From: an uncultured Succinatimonas sp.
GTDB lineage: Bacteria; Pseudomonadota; Gammaproteobacteria; Enterobacterales; Succinivibrionaceae
Direction of reading: 5' to 3'
Assembly (NCBI GenBank): GCA_902465145.1
Contig: CABQMD010000018.1
Span: 1-9,835, forward strand
DNA: 9,835 nt
The position numbers were made by a program, and so were the translations under genes. Under the pieces are notes generated by a model that saw nothing but the letters and a program-made list of their open reading frames with translations, ran no database searches and was not told the origin of the DNA. Below, piece after piece: positions 6,197-9,835 of the stretch (within the stretch, counting starts at the first letter, position 1; each line of letters opens with the position of its first letter).

Positions 6197-7126
6197 ATGA
6201 AATATATAGAATTCGGACAAGGCAAGAGCAAAGTTTCCAACGTGGTTTTAGGCTTGATGCGCATACCCGAGCTTGGAAACGGTGAAAAAGTCGCTTCTTT
6301 GGTAAACGTTGCCTTGGACAACGGTATCAACATGTTGGACATTGCCGACTGTTACACCAAAGGCAAAGCGGAAACTCTTTTGGGAGATGCTTTTGCATAT
6401 GACAAAAGCCTGCGCAACAAAATATATTTGCAATCAAAATGCGGCATAGTAAAAGATCCGTTTTACTACTTTGATTTTTCCAAAAAACACATCTTGGATG
6501 CAGTTGACGCAAGTTTGAAAAGACTTAAAACCGATCATCTTGACAGTCTGCTTCTGCATCGTCCCGATGCGCTTATGGATCCTGAAGAGATCTGCGAAGC
6601 CTTTTGTACTTTGAGAAGTTCTGGCAAAGTGCGTGAATTCGGGGTCAGCAATTTCTCCCCGTCGCAAATGAAACTTTTGCAATCAGAACTGGACGTACCG
6701 CTTTGTGCCGATCAGGTGCAGATGAGCATTTGCCACACAGTCATGATAGACGCAGGTTTCAACGTCAACATGGACAACGAGGCCTCCGTCATGCATGACG
6801 GCGGCGTGCTTGAACACTGCCGCATGCACGATATGGCAATTCAAGCCTGGTCAGTCATGCAACACGGTCTCTTCAAAGGAGTATTTATAGGAGATCCGCA
6901 TTACCTGAAATTAAACGCAGCCCTTGATAAGATTGCGCAGAAATACGGAGTAAGCGCCACCGCTGTAGCTATAGCCTGGGTATTGAGATACCCCGGAAAA
7001 ATGCAGGCAGTGATCGGTACCACCAAGGAAAAACGTGTTGCCGATTCAGCCAAGGCTTCGGAAATAAAATTAAGCCGCGAGGAATGGTACGAATTGTATC
7101 TTGCAGCAGGAAACGATCTGCCTTGA
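6197..7126 (+). CDS. Aldo/keto reductase, YdhF-like
   Basis: 309-residue TIM-barrel NADPH-dependent carbonyl reductase. The catalytic tetrad is complete: Asp48 and Tyr53 (DIADCY), Lys81 (QSKCGI) and His121 (LLLHRPD). HRPDALMDPEEI, the GKVREFGVSNFSPSQ block (143-157) and the C-terminal W-x(n)-AAGNDLP ending closely resemble E. coli YdhF as I recall it. Insertions such as FNVNMDNEASVMHDGG (188-203) shape the substrate pocket and differ from YdhF. ATG at 6197 follows only a weak TAGG (6185-6188); 16 nt from the upstream stop, so translational coupling is possible. Last gene of the operon, followed by a strong terminator. Substrate unknown: aldehydes, ketoses or sugar-derived carbonyls are possible. 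The physiological role of YdhF itself is not well defined. Confidence 0.93.
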   Translation: MKYIEFGQGKSKVSNVVLGLMRIPELGNGEKVASLVNVALDNGINMLDIADCYTKGKAETLLGDAFAYDKSLRNKIYLQSKCGIVKDPFYYFDFSKKHILDAVDASLKRLKTDHLDSLLLHRPDALMDPEEICEAFCTLRSSGKVREFGVSNFSPSQMKLLQSELDVPLCADQVQMSICHTVMIDAGFNVNMDNEASVMHDGGVLEHCRMHDMAIQAWSVMQHGLFKGVFIGDPHYLKLNAALDKIAQKYGVSATAVAIAWVLRYPGKMQAVIGTTKEKRVADSAKASEIKLSREEWYELYLAAGNDLP

Positions 7127-7132
7127 TTTTAC

Positions 7133-7170
7133 AAAGAGGCGCAAGATTTTTGATCTTCCGCCTCTTTTTA
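7133..7170 (+). terminator. Rho-independent terminator of the oxidoreductase operon
   Basis: AAAGAGGCG (7133-7141) pairs with CGCCTCTTT (7159-7167); after one mismatch AAGAT (7143-7147) pairs with ATCTT (7153-7157), leaving a 5-nt loop. The 3' arm runs into five T residues (7165-7169). It begins 6 nt after the aldo/keto reductase stop and lies between convergent genes, so it may also limit read-through from pgm, though the minus-strand T tract is short. Confidence 0.88.
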
Positions 7171-7209
7171 TGCTCCGGACCTGCAAGCTCAATGTATGCA
7201 GATTTTCAG

Positions 7210-8859
7210 TCAGACTCCGGCTTTTTTCAAAGCTGCGTTCACAATCTCCTGAGCTTCAAGTTCGATCGATTTTAAGTGTTCCTCGCTCTTAAAGCTTTCC
7301 ATGTAGATCTTATAAACGTTTTCAGTTCCGGAAGGACGGGCGGCAAACCAACCGTTTTTGGTAACTACCTTCAAACCGCCTATGGCCGCACCGTTACCCG
7401 GGGCACAGGTAAGTTTCTGCTCAATGCTCTCCCCTGCCAGTGAAGAAGCCTCAACTGCAGAAGGATCAAGTTTTTTAAGCGCGGCTTTGGCAGCAGGAGA
7501 AGCCGGTGCGTCCACACGGTTGTAGAAAGGACGACCGTATTTTCTTACCAACTCTTCATAATGCTCGGAAGGATCGCGTCCGGTAACCGCAAGCATCTCG
7601 GCAGACAGCAATGAGGCGATGATACCGTCCTTATCTGTAGTCCACACCGAACCGTCTTTACGCAGGAAAGACGCACCTGCACTTTCTTCACAGCCCCAGG
7701 CCAAAGCTTTTGAAAACAGTCCTGGAACAAACCACTTAAATCCTACCGGCACTTCATAGGCTTTGCGTCCCAAACCTTCAGCAACGCGATTCATCATGCT
7801 TGAAGACACCACCGTCTTACCTACCATGGCTCCTGACGGCCAATTCTTACGGTGGGTATAGATATAATTGATGGCGGCGGATAAATAATGGTTCGGATTC
7901 ATCAAACCGCTGTGACAGACAATGCCGTGACGATCGTAATCGGGATCGTTACCCCAGGCTATGTCAAAATCGTCCTTTAATTTGATAAGTCCGGCCATGG
8001 CATAAGGACTTGAGCAATCCATGCGGATTTTTCCGTCTCTGTCTATGCACATGAACGAGAAGGTGGGATCAACGGCGTAATTCACCACTTTGATGTTTAA
8101 CTTATATTTGTCGGCAATGCGATCCCAATAATAAAGTCCTGATCCGCCCAAAGGATCGACCCCCATGCGTATTCCGGATCCTGAAATGGCCTCCATATCG
8201 ATGATCTCGCCTAACGCATCTACATACTGGCTTAACATGTCATGCTCTTTAACGTTAGGCAATTTGCAGGCTTTTTCGTAAGAAATGCGTTTGACGTCCT
8301 TAAGTTTGTTGCGCAGGATCTCATTGGCGCGGTTTTGCACCCATGAAGTGATTTCCGTGCCGGCAGGACCGCCGTCGGTAGGATTATATTTAAAACCGCC
8401 GTTTGACGGAGGATTGTGCGACGGGGTGATGACTATGCCGTCGGCAAGTCCTTCGCTGCGATTTTTGTTGTAATTCAAGATGGCAAATGACACCGAAGGC
8501 GTGGGAGTATAACCGTGATCCTTCTCCACTCTCACCTCAACACCGTTTGCTCCGAGCACCTCGACGGCCGTAGCCAAAGCCGCTTCCGAAAGTGCATGGG
8601 TATCCATACCGATGAACAAAGGGCCGGTGATGTTTTCTTTACGGCGGTACTCTGCTATAGCCTGAGAAATGGCCAATATATGATCTTCGTTAAAAGAACC
8701 GTTAAGTGAAGAGCCCCGGTGTCCTGAGGTTCCGAACGCCACCAAATTTTCAGGATCATCAAGATCCGGATGATTCAGGTAATAAGCAGCCATCAGACGC
8801 GGAATATTGATGAGATCCGCTAAACCGGCCTTTTGACCGGCACGCTCATGAATTGCCAT
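7210..8859 (-). CDS. pgm: Phosphoglucomutase (alpha-D-glucose-1,6-bisphosphate-dependent)
   Basis: Interconverts glucose 1-phosphate and glucose 6-phosphate, linking glycogen/maltodextrin and nucleotide-sugar synthesis with glycolysis; cytoplasmic. 549 residues against about 546 in E. coli, with near-identical stretches throughout. Visible: N-terminal [12 protein letters not shown] and FGTSGHRGS (42-50); catalytic phosphoserine loop TPSHNPP (145-151, Ser147); Mg-binding NDPDYDRHG (304-312; Asp305, 307 and 309); sugar-binding [10 protein letters not shown] (389-398); and the C-terminal phosphate loop [10 protein letters not shown] (508-517). Cys390 stands where E. coli has Gly in GGEESAG; probably harmless. 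ATG at 8857-8859 follows AAGAGG (8866-8871) by 6 nt. Downstream of hup on the same strand, but the hup terminator separates them. Its stop lies 84 bp from the convergent operon's last stop. Confidence 0.97.
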   Translation of the reverse strand: MAIHERAGQKAGLADLINIPRLMAAYYLNHPDLDDPENLVAFGTSGHRGSSLNGSFNEDHILAISQAIAEYRRKENITGPLFIGMDTHALSEAALATAVEVLGANGVEVRVEKDHGYTPTPSVSFAILNYNKNRSEGLADGIVITPSHNPPSNGGFKYNPTDGGPAGTEITSWVQNRANEILRNKLKDVKRISYEKACKLPNVKEHDMLSQYVDALGEIIDMEAISGSGIRMGVDPLGGSGLYYWDRIADKYKLNIKVVNYAVDPTFSFMCIDRDGKIRMDCSSPYAMAGLIKLKDDFDIAWGNDPDYDRHGIVCHSGLMNPNHYLSAAINYIYTHRKNWPSGAMVGKTVVSSSMMNRVAEGLGRKAYEVPVGFKWFVPGLFSKALAWGCEESAGASFLRKDGSVWTTDKDGIIASLLSAEMLAVTGRDPSEHYEELVRKYGRPFYNRVDAPASPAAKAALKKLDPSAVEASSLAGESIEQKLTCAPGNGAAIGGLKVVTKNGWFAARPSGTENVYKIYMESFKSEEHLKSIELEAQEIVNAALKKAGV

Positions 8860-8974
8860 ACAAAACCTCTTAACTCCTCAAAAAATAAACTTACGCCTGT
8901 ATCAGGCTCAAAATTCAAACTATATTTTAACCAAAGCAAAGCTTCTGATATTTGAAGCCGGCGACGTTCGAACG
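8860..8974 (-). promoter_or_regulatory. pgm upstream region
   Basis: Since hup ends in a strong terminator, the pgm promoter should lie here. The best minus-strand -10 candidates are TAAAAT or the overlapping TATAGT around 8919-8927; no good -35 is seen, so the promoter is only tentative. A small perfect palindrome GCCTG-TAT-CAGGC occurs at 8895-8907 in the presumed leader, and a 10-bp palindrome CGTTCGAACG at 8965-8974 abuts the hup terminator's A-run. Either might be a protein site; neither matches an operator I recognise. Confidence 0.3.
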
Positions 8975-9002
8975 AAAAAAAAAACGCTGCATTGCTGCAG
9001 CG
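8975..9002 (-). terminator. Rho-independent terminator of hup
   Basis: On the minus strand CGCTGC (8997-9002) pairs with GCAGCG (8985-8990) over a 6-nt loop, followed by ten T residues (8975-8984 as A on the plus strand). It starts 24 nt after the hup stop. One of the clearest intrinsic terminators in the window. Confidence 0.9.
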
Positions 9003-9026
9003 CCTCTTTTTTATTCTTCAGTATGA

Positions 9027-9302
9027 TCACTGGTTTACGGCTTTTTTAAGCTCGGCACCGGCGCTGAAAGAAGGGGTTTTGGTAGCAGGGATCTCAATCA
9101 CGTCACCGGTCTGAGGATTGCGACCCTCGCGTGCGGCACGCTCAGTGACCTTGAAAGTACCGAAACCTACGAGTTGTACGCGATCGCCTGCAGCCAGAGC
9201 CTCGCTGATAGAATCAGTCAGAGCCTGCAGCACAATGCGGGAAGTGGCAAGAGGCAGATTAGAACGCTTTGAAATCTGGTTAACGAGTTCGGACTTGTTC
9301 AT
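9027..9302 (-). CDS. hup: HU-family nucleoid DNA-binding protein
   Basis: 91-residue histone-like protein that bends and compacts DNA as a dimer. Starts MNKSELVNQI, like HU-alpha and HU-beta. It contains the family signature GFGTFKVTERAAREGRNPQTG (46-66); the RNP at 61-63 includes the intercalating proline (Pro63) of the DNA-binding arm. HU rather than IHF because of the N-terminus and the FKV-x-ER-A arm; the C-terminus (KTPSFSAGAELKKAVN) is closer to HU-beta of E. coli, while the neighbouring purH recalls the hupA locus, so the alpha/beta label is left open. ATG at 9300-9302 follows AAGGA (9309-9313) by 6 nt. Own promoter region and terminator, hence monocistronic. Confidence 0.97.
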   Translation of the reverse strand: MNKSELVNQISKRSNLPLATSRIVLQALTDSISEALAAGDRVQLVGFGTFKVTERAAREGRNPQTGDVIEIPATKTPSFSAGAELKKAVNQ

Positions 9303-9452
9303 CTTTTTTCCTTTCCATGCGGCATATTGCCGGCTTTGTTTTTCTCAGGATCTTTTATCCTGAGACTTCAGAATCGGGGTTCGTGATCGGGGCTTTAATT
9401 TCACCCGAAAAACGACCGCGCTATAGTATATCCATAATTTTTCAAATATCTA
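9303..9452 (-). promoter_or_regulatory. hup promoter candidate and leader
   Basis: Minus-strand TAGATA (9447-9452, 4 of 6) and TATACT (9425-9430, 5 of 6) with 16 nt spacing give a plausible start near 9418 and a leader of about 115 nt. The leader contains a perfect 9-bp hairpin TCTCAGGAT/ATCCTGAGA (9343-9365, 5-nt loop). There is no T run after it in either direction, so it is not a terminator; it could be an operator or an mRNA stem. A 7-bp direct repeat ATCGGGG lies at 9373-9379 and 9386-9392. Confidence 0.45.
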
Positions 9453-9549
9453 GCGTCTTAATGCCTTTTGTCGCATATACGTAAGCCTTTTTTTCTCATC
9501 TGCCGCCGTTGCGGTACTCCGTATTGAAAAATTAAAGGCAAAAATAGGG
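9453..9549. other. Middle of the hup-purH divergent spacer
   Basis: AT-rich, no gene seen. GCCTTT (9485-9490) and AAAGGC (9534-9539) are inverted with a flanking T6C/GA5 match, and a small CCGC/GCGG stem occurs at 9503-9514. These may be chance. The region separates the hup promoter from the purH promoter. Confidence 0.3.
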
Positions 9550-9573
9550 CAAAGCGCGTTTACATGCGCTTTG
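9550..9573 (+). promoter_or_regulatory. Perfect 8-bp inverted repeat overlapping the purH -35 region
   Basis: CAAAGCGC (9550-9557) and GCGCTTTG (9566-9573) flank an 8-nt spacer. With the -10 at 9588-9593 the repeat covers roughly -50 to -27, a usual place for a repressor site. It does not fit the PurR consensus (GCAAACGTTTGC core), though it shares a GCAAA start. Confidence 0.4.
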
Positions 9574-9584
9574 ATGCTCAAAAT

Positions 9585-9593
9585 TGGTACAAT
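9585..9593 (+). promoter_or_regulatory. purH extended -10 promoter
   Basis: TACAAT (9588-9593, 5 of 6) preceded by TG one base upstream (9585-9586) makes an extended -10. The -35 at 17 nt spacing is poor (TGCGCT); TTTACA at 9559-9564 resembles a -35 but is 23 nt away, too far. The predicted start is near 9600, about 52 nt before the purH ATG. Confidence 0.5.
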
Positions 9594-9609
9594 ATGCGCC
9601 GCAATCTTC

Positions 9610-9636
9610 AGGGGCCGCGGGCCCTTGGTTTTTTTT
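9610..9636 (+). terminator. Attenuator-like hairpin in the purH leader
   Basis: GGGCC (9612-9616) and GGCCC (9620-9624) form a GC stem with a 3-nt loop; a G-U pair (9611/9625) and an A-T pair (9610/9626) extend it. After GG comes a run of eight T (9629-9636). It lies between the predicted purH start site and the ribosome binding site, so it could terminate the leader before purH is read. No room for a long antiterminator or riboswitch in the roughly 50-nt leader is seen. Confidence 0.5.
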
Positions 9637-9651
9637 ACGGAGAAAAAAGTC

Positions 9652-9835
9652 ATGGAAGAACTCCTTCGCCCTGTCAGAAGAGCGCTCTTAAGCGTCTCCG
9701 ACAAAACCGGGATCGTAAAATTCGCCGCCGAACTTCAAAAGCGCGGCGTGGAACTGCTCTCCACCGGCGGTACCTGCAAAATACTGCAGGAAAACAATAT
9801 CAAAGTAACCGAAGTATCCGATTACACCGGTTTTC
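9652..9835 (+). CDS. purH: Bifunctional AICAR formyltransferase/IMP cyclohydrolase (5' part)
   Basis: The last two steps of purine synthesis: formylation of AICAR and ring closure to IMP. Only the first 61 codons are inside the window; the full protein is about 530 residues. The visible part is the MGS-like IMP cyclohydrolase domain start: [16 protein letters not shown] (6-21), [10 protein letters not shown] (32-41) and [10 protein letters not shown] (52-61), matching E. coli PurH nearly residue for residue. ATG at 9652 is preceded by ACGGAG (9637-9642) with 9 nt spacing. Divergent from hup. Expected to be followed by purD, as in E. coli, but that lies outside the window. Confidence 0.96.
   Translation, partial: MEELLRPVRRALLSVSDKTGIVKFAAELQKRGVELLSTGGTCKILQENNIKVTEVSDYTGF

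Noticed and set aside
8285..8709. Plus-strand ORFs inside pgm
   Set aside because: They are antisense to conserved phosphoglucomutase motifs and have no recognisable product.
9540..9600. PurR box upstream of purH
   Set aside because: The GCAAA and GTTTAC pieces are present but separated wrongly for the 16-bp PurR palindrome.
9594..9651. Purine riboswitch upstream of purH
   Set aside because: The leader is only about 50 nt and lacks the three-way junction of the guanine aptamer.
9450..9704. Minus-strand ORF of 84 codons across the hup-purH spacer
   Set aside because: It runs through the purH promoter, leader and first codons, with no recognisable product.

Overview
The window looks like a chromosomal piece of an AT-leaning gammaproteobacterium. 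DeaD, Pgm, HU and PurH all resemble their Escherichia coli counterparts as I recall them, and divergent hup/purH echoes the shared hupA/purHD neighbourhood of E. coli. The mix of an anaerobe-style oxidoreductase operon and a Rpn/PD-(D/E)XK-type gene start would fit a host-associated fermenter such as the Succinivibrionaceae. That placement is inference, not something the sequence proves.

Layout, left to right. (1) Positions 1-113, minus: the start of a gene with a good ribosome binding site whose product begins like the Rpn/PD-(D/E)XK 'transposase' family, broken by an in-frame TAG after 34 codons. (2) 403-2589, minus: DEAD-box RNA helicase deaD (csdA), with a convincing terminator and a leader of about 210 nt. 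(3) 2989-7126, plus: a five-gene operon encoding a small Dabb-domain protein, a Gfo/Idh/MocA oxidoreductase, a GarR-like beta-hydroxyacid dehydrogenase, a D-2-hydroxyacid dehydrogenase and a YdhF-like aldo/keto reductase, closed by a strong terminator. (4) 7210-8859, minus: phosphoglucomutase pgm, convergent with the operon. (5) 9027-9302, minus: HU DNA-binding protein with its own strong terminator. (6) 9652 to the end, plus: the first 61 codons of purH, divergent from hup.

The least familiar part is the five-gene operon. Four different NAD(P)-linked oxidoreductase folds are encoded together with one Dabb protein, with no transporter, kinase, aldolase or regulator in the window. The GarR-like and D-2-hydroxyacid dehydrogenase members belong to families that reduce tartronate semialdehyde, hydroxypyruvate or glyoxylate. 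The Gfo/Idh/MocA and aldo/keto members act on sugars, polyols or aldehydes. A stepwise redox conversion of a sugar-derived compound is a reasonable guess; the substrate is unknown.

The spacers carry more structure than the genes need: an inverted repeat at the probable operon start, a terminator-like hairpin after the Dabb gene, mutually exclusive stems in front of the GarR-like gene that could loop out the distance between ribosome binding site and start codon, a hairpin beside the deaD ribosome binding site, and a GC hairpin plus eight T residues just before purH that looks like an attenuator.
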